Assembly: GCA_025359845.1 (NCBI GenBank)
Contig: JANYDT010000184.1
Location: 1-37,143, forward strand
DNA from: Acidimicrobiia bacterium
GTDB lineage: Bacteria > Actinomycetota > Acidimicrobiia > Acidimicrobiales > JANYDT01
Length of the DNA: 37,143 nt
Reading direction: 5' to 3'
A program made the position numbers and the translations under genes. Below, piece after piece: positions 16,738 through 23,313 of the stretch. Within the stretch, counting starts at the first letter, position 1. Each line of letters starts with the position of its first letter. The notes under the pieces were generated by a model. The model searched no databases. It worked only from the letters and a program-made list of their open reading frames with translations, and had not been told where the DNA came from.

Positions 16738-17042
16738 AGATCCGGGACGAACACCGTGTCAGCGTTGGGTGACACGCTGTGAGTGTCATTCCTCACTGCG
16801 ACGATGTTCGGCGGAGTTCGCCCATCCGGTGCATGGGTGACCGCATCGATCACTCGGTCGCTCGGCGCGTGGGTCAGCCCGACAATTTGAGCGGCTACGG
16901 GCGGCAAGGCCAAGAGGAACAGGATCGTGACGGCAATGGCGCCCGCCGCAAGGGCCCACGATGAGTCGTAGATGGCGAGTCCCAAGACGATCGGCGCAAT
17001 GACTGGCGCGTGCGTAAGGAACCGCAGCGCTGTCCATGGCAA
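16698..17042 (-). CDS. Small membrane protein (114 aa)
   Basis: Starts at TTG 17042 (MPWTALRFLTHAPVIAPIV). Two probable membrane spans: APVIAPIVLGLAIYDSSWAL and AGAIAVTILFLLALPPVAA. A hydrophilic tail follows with a repeated THAP element (THAPVIAP, THAPSDRV, THAPDGRT). It lies between the other small membrane ORFs and overlaps the next one. The start is uncertain, since the frame is open about 15 codons further upstream. Not recognised. Confidence 0.45.
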   Translation of the reverse strand: MPWTALRFLTHAPVIAPIVLGLAIYDSSWALAAGAIAVTILFLLALPPVAAQIVGLTHAPSDRVIDAVTHAPDGRTPPNIVAVRNDTHSVSPNADTVFVPDLWLEYPTMSSKHR

Positions 17043-17068
17043 GAATGGCGCTGAGCCCGGCGGACGGC

Positions 17069-17290
17069 CTAACCTCGATTATTCGTAGGGGTGCGGTTTG
17101 GGGGGTTGATGTCCGCGGGAAACACGAGCGACCCCACCACGTAAGCCAGAACGAACAACACTCCGGCAGGGGCCGAGCCAAGCCGTCCCGCATACCAACG
17201 GGAGACCATTCCCGCGAGGACAGGGTTTAGAAGACTCACGGGTGCGACGCCCTTTCGTCGCGGCCAACTCTGGGCCGCGGAAATCGGCAC
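17069..17290 (-). CDS. Small membrane protein (73 aa)
   Basis: Contains one or two short hydrophobic stretches (SLLNPVLAGMVSRWYAGRLG and PAGVLFVLAYVVGSLVFPAD). It overlaps the preceding ORF by 55 bp in another frame, which is long for coupled genes and may instead point to a frameshift in a single gene. Function unknown. Confidence 0.35.
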   Translation of the reverse strand: MPISAAQSWPRRKGVAPVSLLNPVLAGMVSRWYAGRLGSAPAGVLFVLAYVVGSLVFPADINPPNRTPTNNRG

Positions 17291-17472
17291 GAGCCCACGG
17301 GCGCATCGGGCCAGTCCGGTGCCTTCGGTCCAAAGTCGCGTGTGGCCCGATACACACGCGCGAGTGGAATCGCTGCGAACGCGAGTCCGATAACCGGTGC
17401 CGCCACAAGATTCACCCAGCGGACGTTCGGGCCCAGCAAATGCCTTGCCGCCTCGATATCAGCGGCGCTCAT
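17236..17472 (-). CDS. Small membrane protein (78 aa)
   Basis: ATG at 17472 (MSAADIEAARHLLGPNVRW) followed by one clear hydrophobic span WVNLVAAPVIGLAFAAIPLA and a charged segment RVYRATRDFGPKAPDWPDAP. The last 20 residues lose gene-like character, and the adjacent frame (next ORF) takes over, so the two ORFs may be one gene with a frameshift near 17280. It lies immediately after the mftC remnant, within which its start codon sits. Not recognised. Confidence 0.38.
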   Translation of the reverse strand: MSAADIEAARHLLGPNVRWVNLVAAPVIGLAFAAIPLARVYRATRDFGPKAPDWPDAPVGSCRFPRPRVGRDERASHP

Positions 17473-17491
17473 GTGCCGCCCAGCAGCCAGT

Positions 17492-17748
17492 CTCGCGTGT
17501 CACCACAACCGAGATCTTGAAGGGACCGAAGTCGGCTGCGGCGAGGTTGTCCATCATTCCCACGTAAGGCCGATGGGGGCGTCGAGGCCGCCCTTGGGTT
17601 GTTCAACGAGAGGCTTGCGGTTGCCGTAGCAATACGCGAGCGCGCCGAAGGCTCGCGGGAGCAAGGCCACTTGGGGGTGCAGCCGATAGGCTGCGTTTGA
17701 TTCCACGGTCTCAAGATCAGGCCCCCTTTGACACACAGTTGCCGGCAT
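17492..17748 (-). pseudogene. Collapsed mycofactocin remnant: mftB start fused to pieces of mftC
   Basis: Reading leftwards, AAYRLHPQVALLPRAFGALA and YCYGNRKPL match the N-terminal half of MftB, the RRE-domain chaperone of mycofactocin synthesis. Without a stop this runs into GLDAPIGLTWE, the N-terminus of the radical SAM enzyme MftC just before its CxxxCxxC cluster. After a TGA at 17556-17554 an overlapping frame gives MMDNLAAADFGPFKISVVVT, an internal MftC segment. The rest of mftB and the iron-sulfur motif of mftC are therefore deleted, and a second deletion precedes the internal piece. No MftA precursor was found on either side. Known role of the family: making a peptide-derived redox cofactor. 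This locus cannot do that. Confidence 0.75.
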
Positions 17749-18372
17749 CGCCCTCGGCGAATCAGGGTCATCTACCTGGTACCTCCTGTCTGATCGACTG
17801 GATGGGCAGTATCTCATCGGCGAGTTGCAAGGCCCGGTGAGCGCTCCTGCTGGGGTGACAGCCACTGCCTGCTCGCCGCAACGAGTGAATGAGGCGGGCG
17901 TGCGTGCTGCCATCTGGCACCTCGCGACTCGACCCAGTAAGTCGAGTCGTGTGCTGAACCTTCTCGTGAAAGGTGCAAATTGTGGCGACGATCAAGGCAC
18001 TCCTTCGGTCGTCTCGTCCGCTTCAGAGCGCGAAATTCGCCTGACTGTATACATCTCTCCAAAACAGCTACTGCCGAACGAAGCTCCACCGTGCGTAGGC
18101 TTCGCGCCTAGCCGAATTAGCTATCGACTTGATCGCCCGCTCGGCAATCGCATACTCGTGGAAGACTCATGGTTTCCCGCTCAGAGAGCAGAGTTTCGTA
18201 AGCAAGAGACCCGATGGAGCAACCTATAAACTGACGGATCAATGGATTGATTGTCGAGTGCTCAGCTCGTGGTTCGCCAGTCTTCTCCGGGTAAGAGGCG
18301 ACGCAGGTATTCGTCGAACACCCCGTCCATGCGTCCGCGTCCGGTTGTACCCCTGGAACAGGCTGACGCAAA
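17749..18372. other. No recognisable gene; lower GC
   Basis: About 620 bp between the mft remnant and the methyltransferase gene. Open frames exist on both strands, but none has gene-like codon use or a recognisable product. The part from about 17950 to 18260 is visibly less GC-rich than its surroundings. A good ribosome-binding sequence on the minus strand (AGGAGG near 17785) remains in front of the mft remnant. A strong inverted repeat lies at 17925-17949. Confidence 0.45.
17925..17949. repeat. Perfect 9-bp inverted repeat (hairpin or operator)
   Basis: CGACTCGAC-CCAGTAA-GTCGAGTCG: perfect nine-base arms with a seven-base loop. No T-run on either side, so a binding site or attenuator is as likely as a terminator. 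It lies about 180 bp upstream of the mft remnant. Confidence 0.55.
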
Positions 18373-19125
18373 CTACCGTGCCGGCCGGACGGCCACGAAC
18401 ACATCGCGAGGATGGCGGTCTTCCTCGGTCGTTTCAGTCACTCGCTCGGCGACGAAGCCGACGTCGCCGAGGAGTCGAAGCCACGTCGAGCGAGTGAACA
18501 GGCCCGTCCGGTGGGTCTCGTGAACCAGCCGGATCGAGCCCTCGGCGTGACGCAGCACGAACGCGTATTCGGTGGCGACCCAGTCGTCGGCAGGGTCAGG
18601 GTCATGGGTCCAGTCCAAGAAGCGCACCCCACGCCCGTCATCACCATCGGTCCCGCCGACGTCGCTTTCGGGCTCGAAGATCTCAGTGGTGTCGTCGGGA
18701 ACGAACACGGCCAAGCCACCCGGTCGGCAATGTTTGAATGCGGTCGTCATCGCGGCGTGGAGATCGGCTTCCGTCGTCATGTACATGATGGCGTCGTGGG
18801 CAAATACGATGTCGAATTGGCGTCGGAGGCGCATGGTCCGCATGTCGGCTAGGAGGTGCTCGCAATCGGGGTTCAGGTTGGCTGATACTGCGAGCATCTG
18901 GGGCGACAAATCGGCGAGAGTCATGGCGAAGTCGGCCTTGAGATAGAACGCCATACAACCGCCGCCGCTGCCCAATTCGAGGAGGGTCCGCCTGGGCGTT
19001 TGGGCGTTCGGGAGGAGCGACCGGACGTACGCCGCTTCGCCCGCGTAGTCCTCGACCGGAGAGATAAGGGGCCACCATGAGGCCAACTCTCCGTAGAATT
19101 GATTGTCGGCAACGGTGTCAGGCAT
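18373..19125 (-). CDS. Class I SAM-dependent methyltransferase
   Basis: A 250-residue Rossmann methyltransferase. Seen: FYGELASWWPLISPVEDYAG at the N-terminus, motif I LLELGSGGGCMAFYL (about residue 48), motif II acidic residue in TLADLSPQML, MRTMRLRRQFDIVFAHDAIM (motif III/IV), and PGGLAVFVPDDTTEIF. A strand-rich C-terminal part follows (VATEYAFVLRH, LVHETHRTGLFTRSTWLRLL), typical of small-molecule methyltransferases. Its ATG overlaps the stop of the CGNR regulator gene by eight bases, so it is the third gene of an operon. Substrate unknown. Confidence 0.9.
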   Translation of the reverse strand: MPDTVADNQFYGELASWWPLISPVEDYAGEAAYVRSLLPNAQTPRRTLLELGSGGGCMAFYLKADFAMTLADLSPQMLAVSANLNPDCEHLLADMRTMRLRRQFDIVFAHDAIMYMTTEADLHAAMTTAFKHCRPGGLAVFVPDDTTEIFEPESDVGGTDGDDGRGVRFLDWTHDPDPADDWVATEYAFVLRHAEGSIRLVHETHRTGLFTRSTWLRLLGDVGFVAERVTETTEEDRHPRDVFVAVRPAR

Positions 19126-19747
19126 TTGGAAGTCCGTTCTGTGCGAGTGCGCCGGCGGGCGGGACGGCCCGCGCTCGATGGCGGTAGTAGTAGCGGGACT
19201 GACGATCGCGGTGACCGCAGCCGTTGTGGCACCAGCGGCGCCGGGAGTGGTCCTTCACGTAAAACATGGGGCAATCGGGGGCGTCACAGCGCCGCAATGC
19301 CGTCGCATCGGTTCCAGTCACGAGTTCAATACAGTCGAGCGCGAGTCGCCCAAGTAGCGCTTCGAAGCCCGACGCGGGTCGGTGCTCGTGGCGTTGCGGG
19401 CCGGTGGCAGTCCACGCGAGCGAAAGCCGTAGTGGGCTGCCGGACGCGTATTCGTTGATGGTGGCGAGCGCGCTACGGCCGGGCGCAGTGGCATCGATCG
19501 CCGCTTCGATGATCTCATATACCGCATTTCGCAACGTGCGCAGCCGACTCGCCATCGGGCCCGAAAACGTGGCCGGACGGGCGATTTGCGAAGCGGTGGG
19601 TGACGCAGCGAACCATCCGCCAACCGTCGACGGAAAGTCGAGAAAATCGATCGTCTCGTCGTGGTGGCGATAGAGGGTATTGGCGAACTCGATCACGACC
19701 GGCTCTCCCAGGACGGGATAGTCCATTTCTTCAATATCCACACTCAA
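19118..19747 (-). CDS. ABATE domain/CGNR zinc-finger transcriptional regulator
   Basis: A 209-residue regulator. The N-terminal ABATE region contains VVIEFANTLYRHHDETIDFL and LRTLRNAVYEIIEAAID. The C-terminal zinc finger has RRCDAPDCPMFYVKD then RRRWCHNGCGHRDRQSRYY. The classical final motif CGNR is CGHR here, while all four zinc-binding cysteines are present. Starts at TTG 19747, whose TTGA overlaps the stop of the AAC(3) gene; its own stop overlaps the methyltransferase start. Regulators of this class bind DNA and are thought to sense small ligands. Its place inside the operon suggests autoregulation. Confidence 0.9.
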   Translation of the reverse strand: MSVDIEEMDYPVLGEPVVIEFANTLYRHHDETIDFLDFPSTVGGWFAASPTASQIARPATFSGPMASRLRTLRNAVYEIIEAAIDATAPGRSALATINEYASGSPLRLSLAWTATGPQRHEHRPASGFEALLGRLALDCIELVTGTDATALRRCDAPDCPMFYVKDHSRRRWCHNGCGHRDRQSRYYYRHRARAVPPAGALAQNGLPNA

Positions 19748-20610
19748 CGTGTTGTTCCTTCACTCGCACTTTTGGCCGCAGCCGTTGACGCTTCGATCAA
19801 GTGTTCCCGTAGCCACACAACCGCGTACAAAACCAGATCGGCGGCGTTGAACAGCTCCGACTTCGCCCGTCCGACGAGGCCCTGCTCCGCCCGTCCGGTG
19901 GCCAGGAAGTCCGCGAGCAAGGTGATGAAATAGTCGTCACCTGGATGTTCGACTATCCCGTTGGAGTCGTCGATCGTGCGGATCGTGCAAATGACTGGCC
20001 CTTCGGATGTGGCCAAGAGACGATGGCGCAGCACGCGGCACTTCCATGGAAGGTCGACGAGGTTCTCGGCGAAGTGGATCAGCGTGAGGGTGCCGCGATC
20101 AGCCCCAAGGCGCAGCACCCGTCCGCCCGCGTGGACGAAGCGATCGAGGGGCGAATCTAAGCCGTAGTAGTCGTCCCACGGAACACTGAGCAGCAGGCGG
20201 TCGGCGAGCGGGCCGCTCGCCGCGAACCGGCCCTCGGGGTGATCGCTGACGGATGTGCCGCTTCGGCACCGGAATACCTCGGCCAGGACGCCGTTGTCGG
20301 CTTCAGCCGGAGTGCTCAACGGATCGAACGGCACCGCGTCGGCCAACAAAGCGGCGCGATCATTCGGCGGACGTTCGTTGACCCACGCCCAATCATCGTC
20401 GGCACCGATGTTCATGAAGAGCGTGCCCGCAGGGCCGATGACCTCATGCAAAACGTCGAGCAGCCCGTCGGCTCCGCCTTCGATTGTGGCGGCGGTTCGC
20501 CAGGGAGCAAATGCACCGACGGCCCGCAGCGACGCGTGGACCATGAGTGAGTCGCCGGCGCGCACACCAAGGTTGCGCAGATCGTCGGCGATGCGTTCGT
20601 GGCTTCCCAT
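19744..20610 (-). CDS. Aminoglycoside N(3)-acetyltransferase-like protein (AAC(3)/Antibiotic_NAT family)
   Basis: A 288-residue acetyl-CoA-dependent N-acetyltransferase-fold protein. Landmarks: LGVRAGDSLMVHASLRAVG, a nucleotide-loop region EGGADGLLDVLHEVIGPAGT, PFDPLSTPAEADNGVLAEVF, RSGTSVSDHPEGRFAASGPL, SPLDRFVHAGGRVLRLGADR, and the catalytic-region His in TLTLIHFAENL. These are the signature blocks of AAC(3). Chromosomal homologues in environmental actinobacteria often do not confer resistance, so the substrate is open. First gene of the operon AAC(3)-CGNR regulator-methyltransferase, with overlapping junctions. Confidence 0.9.
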   Translation of the reverse strand: MGSHERIADDLRNLGVRAGDSLMVHASLRAVGAFAPWRTAATIEGGADGLLDVLHEVIGPAGTLFMNIGADDDWAWVNERPPNDRAALLADAVPFDPLSTPAEADNGVLAEVFRCRSGTSVSDHPEGRFAASGPLADRLLLSVPWDDYYGLDSPLDRFVHAGGRVLRLGADRGTLTLIHFAENLVDLPWKCRVLRHRLLATSEGPVICTIRTIDDSNGIVEHPGDDYFITLLADFLATGRAEQGLVGRAKSELFNAADLVLYAVVWLREHLIEASTAAAKSASEGTTR

Positions 20611-20721
20611 TGATGCCTGATGGTAGCAAAGAGACCCAAACGTCAGTGCTGTTGCCTTTGTCAGGGCGGTCCGACTACGCCCACAGTCCTCGGCTGGTCT
20701 GGCGATCGGCGCGCCCCGAAC

Positions 20722-21492
20722 TCAATCCATCGTTGCTGGCTCGGCCCCGATGTCGGCAAGCCAGTCCGCCAGATCGTCGAATTCGCTGCGGACGGCAGCG
20801 TCGAATGGTGTGAGTCCGTCCCAACTCGACACCCAGTTTCGGTCGGCTCCGAGACCGAGCAACAACTCTGCTGTTTTTCGTTGACCGCCGTGGCATGCAC
20901 CCCAGAAGGCCTCGGTGATGAGATGCGCATCGGGAGGCGATTCGCTCGCCACGGCGGCCTCGACACGATCGATCAGTCCAAGCACGGCCGATTCCCAAAT
21001 GTTCGTGCGTGCGCCCCGCTCCACGAGACGGCGAGCAGCATGCCAATTGCCGAATGCCGTCGCATCGGCCATCGCCGTTCCTCCAGCGATGACGGCGCCG
21101 ACGGCTTCGATGTCGGCGCCTGCATCCAGCAGCGCGTCGAGGACGGGCACGTCGTCGCTACTGGCCGCCCAGTGCAGCGGCGTCTCGCCCAACCCGTCGA
21201 TCCCCCGGGCGTTGACATCGGCGCCGGCACCAACTAACAGGCGCACGATCACCGGTCCGTTCGGGAAGTGGCCGGGCCAGTCGGTCGCAACGTGGAGGAG
21301 AGTCCGCCCCATCCCGGGGCCATCAGATGGCGTTTCACAGGCTGGGTTCGGATCGTCGACAATGCAAGCCATGACCAACTCGGGGTGTTGCGCCAACAGT
21401 GCGCCCACACGACCCGCGTCGCCCGCCCGGATCGCCGCGACGACAGCGATGGCGCGCTGATCGGTTGCCGAAATCAGGAGACGATCATCCAC
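20722..21492 (-). CDS. Ankyrin-repeat protein
   Basis: A 256-residue protein made of ankyrin repeats: AAIRAGDAGRVGALLAQHPE, GRTLLHVATD with VRLLVGAGADVNARG, GETPLHWAASSDDVPVLDAL followed by LDAGADIEA, AFGNWHAARRLVERGART, and AELLLGLGADRNWVSSWDGL then TPFDAAV. Five to six repeats are recognisable; the fourth and fifth are divergent. No signal peptide or membrane segment, so a cytosolic protein-binding role is likely. Transcribed alone, about 110 bp downstream of the AAC(3) gene start and in the same direction. Confidence 0.88.
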   Translation of the reverse strand: MDDRLLISATDQRAIAVVAAIRAGDAGRVGALLAQHPELVMACIVDDPNPACETPSDGPGMGRTLLHVATDWPGHFPNGPVIVRLLVGAGADVNARGIDGLGETPLHWAASSDDVPVLDALLDAGADIEAVGAVIAGGTAMADATAFGNWHAARRLVERGARTNIWESAVLGLIDRVEAAVASESPPDAHLITEAFWGACHGGQRKTAELLLGLGADRNWVSSWDGLTPFDAAVRSEFDDLADWLADIGAEPATMD

Positions 21493-21732
21493 CGGCGCTT
21501 GTCCTTTCGCGTACAGGGCTCATGGCTCGCCCGTCGCCCGTTGCGGCCGACCAAAGGCATTTTAGTCATGCCGCCGCACCGCTCAGTCGCCTGCGCAGCA
21601 TGGCCTCGCGCCACGAGCAGCTCTCGCCGTCGCAGCGAATCCCTGACCGCGCGACGTGGGTCGTTAACGGGTCGTGCGTCAGGTCTCGCAACGCGACTTG
21701 GGAGATCTTGCGTCGCAAGCTAACTTGTGGCG

Positions 21733-21961
21733 GTGGGTGCTCCACTGATCGCCGCAAGGGCTCGCAAAACATGGCATCCGCGACGACAACATGATGCATG
21801 CCTTCAACAATCCGATCCTCGTCGATGAAATCGATGATGGCTTCACGATGTTCGTCGGTGCCGACCAAGCGGCCAACCTGCTCGAGGTCGGAGTCATCGA
21901 CAGCAGCGACGGACCGACCATCGTCCACGCCATGCCCGCTCGACCGAAGTATCTGAGGTGA
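21733..21961 (+). pseudogene. Small toxin-like protein of a TA-like pair, one-base frameshift
   Basis: Two frames join into one sensible protein of about 75 residues. From GTG 21733 the frame gives MGAPLIAARARK; after an extra A in the run AAAA at 21766-21769 the +1 frame gives HGIRDDNMMHAFNNPILVDE, DGFTMFVGADQAANLLEVGV and TIVHAMPARPKYLR. This pattern (a short helix with KHGI, a region with ADQAxNLLEVGV, and HAMPARPKYL at the end) is common in small actinobacterial ORFs paired with the neighbour at 21967, which I take to be a toxin-antitoxin-like pair. The frameshift could be real or a homopolymer sequencing error. The stop lies five bases before the partner start. Confidence 0.6.
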
Positions 21962-21966
21962 CGAAG

Positions 21967-22236
21967 ATGCCCCGCACCGCCCAAGAAATCATCGATCACG
22001 CCGACGAACTCTCCGCACGATTCGAACGGCACGAACCTGGTGATGACATTCACGACGCGACTGCGTTGCGCGTCATTCGAGAAGCTTTCTTGGCCCGTGC
22101 CCATGCGGAGCGCGTTCTCGGCGAAGCGGTAATTCAAGCCCGCCAGAGCGAACACTCGTGGGCGTCGATCGGAGCGATGGTTGGCACCTCTGGCGAGGCG
22201 GCCCGTCAGCGATACGGGCAGCCCATCACGTCCTGA
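21967..22236 (+). CDS. Antitoxin-like partner with C-terminal helix-turn-helix
   Basis: An 89-residue protein starting at ATG 21967 with GAGG eight bases upstream; GTG 21958 is an alternative that overlaps the preceding stop. Sequence MPRTAQEIIDHADELSARFE, then IREAFLARAHAERVLGEAV and a helix-turn-helix-like end SWASIGAMVGTSGEAARQRY. Known from actinobacteria beside the toxin-like ORF above. The DNA-binding end suggests autoregulation. Intact here although its partner is shifted. Assignment as antitoxin is inferred from context. Confidence 0.65.
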   Translation: MPRTAQEIIDHADELSARFERHEPGDDIHDATALRVIREAFLARAHAERVLGEAVIQARQSEHSWASIGAMVGTSGEAARQRYGQPITS

Positions 22237-22355
22237 CAAGTAAAGGGCCGTGTCAGCGACACCGCGAAGAATCGTTGGGCGAACACCCGACTCGGTCGGG
22301 GAGCCGAGTTCTGCAGGCCGAATTTGTGGGCAATGATTGGGCAGGAGGTTACGCG

Positions 22356-23168
22356 TTGCTCATCCGAATTGGCTACCGACTGACATACGAATTCGTACAA
22401 CCGACGCCCATGATCGTCGTGCTGAACGTTCACTACAGCCGCTCGGCTGACCTGGTCACGCCCGACACCATGACGACCACTCCGACGACACCTATCTCGT
22501 TGTACCGTGACTCGTTCGGCAATCTCTGCAACCGTCTCGTGGCCCCGGCCGGCAGGTTCGAGATAACGGCCGACGCGACCATCACCGATCTCGGGCTGGC
22601 CGACGAAGTGGCGCCCGACGCGACGGAAACACCGGTCGGAGAACTTCCCGACGATGCCCTCCTCTTCCTCCTGCCCAGTCGATACTGCGAAAGCGACCGG
22701 CTGATCGAAACGGCCTGGAAGCTCTTCGGGCATGTCGCTCCGGGTTGGGAACGGGTGCAGGCGATCAGCTCGTGGGTACACCATCACATCACCTTCGGGT
22801 ACCAGTGGGCCCGCCCGACGAAGACCGCGTGGGAGGCTTACGAAGAACGACAGGGGGTTTGTCGCGACTTTGCCCATCTGGGCGTCGCACTGTGCCGGGC
22901 TCTCAACATTCCTGCTCGGTACTGCACCGGATACCTCAGCGACATCGATGTGTCCGTCGCCGGCCCGATGGACTTCTCCGGCTGGTTCGAGGTGTTCCTC
23001 TCGGGGCGATGGCTGACCGTCGACCCTCGCAATCTCCGCCCGCGCAAAGGGCGCATCCTCATCGCCCGTGGTCGCGACGCGGCCGATGTGGCGATTACCA
23101 CGACCTTCGGGCCCAACCTCCTCCAGAACTTTCTGGTCTGGACCGATCCGGTTGAGACCGCGAGCTGA
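22356..23168 (+). CDS. Transglutaminase-like protein (first of pair)
   Basis: A 270-residue protein from TTG 22356, chosen because AGGAGG lies seven bases upstream and the product then begins MLIRIGYRLTYEF, the usual family start. N-terminal beta domain: QPTPMIVVLNVHYSRSADLV, SLYRDSFGNLCNRLVAPAG. Core: VQAISSWVHHHITFGYQWAR, then nucleophile C169 in RQGVCRDFAHLGVALCRALN, IPARYCTGYLSDIDV, FSGWFEVFLSGRWLTVDPRN. Where the second transglutaminase has the His of HAW, this one has SGW, so the catalytic His is not evident. First gene of a three-gene cluster with the ATP-grasp/alpha-E fusion and a second transglutaminase. Confidence 0.9.
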   Translation: MLIRIGYRLTYEFVQPTPMIVVLNVHYSRSADLVTPDTMTTTPTTPISLYRDSFGNLCNRLVAPAGRFEITADATITDLGLADEVAPDATETPVGELPDDALLFLLPSRYCESDRLIETAWKLFGHVAPGWERVQAISSWVHHHITFGYQWARPTKTAWEAYEERQGVCRDFAHLGVALCRALNIPARYCTGYLSDIDVSVAGPMDFSGWFEVFLSGRWLTVDPRNLRPRKGRILIARGRDAADVAITTTFGPNLLQNFLVWTDPVETAS

Positions 23169-23313
23169 GCCACGGCGCAGGCAAAGTGCGGGGGAGGCAC
23201 CGGGTCGGCACACAAGGCCGAACGCCGGACCGGAGTATTCTCACACCCTTGATCTTCGACGGGCTATGCGCTGATGGCGCGGCGCTTCCCTCTTTGAATA
23301 GCCGCGACCTCCT

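Noticed and set aside
22281-22315. Hairpin ACTCGG ... CCGAGT after the antitoxin-like gene
   Set aside because: Only a six-base stem without a T-run; not enough to call a terminator.
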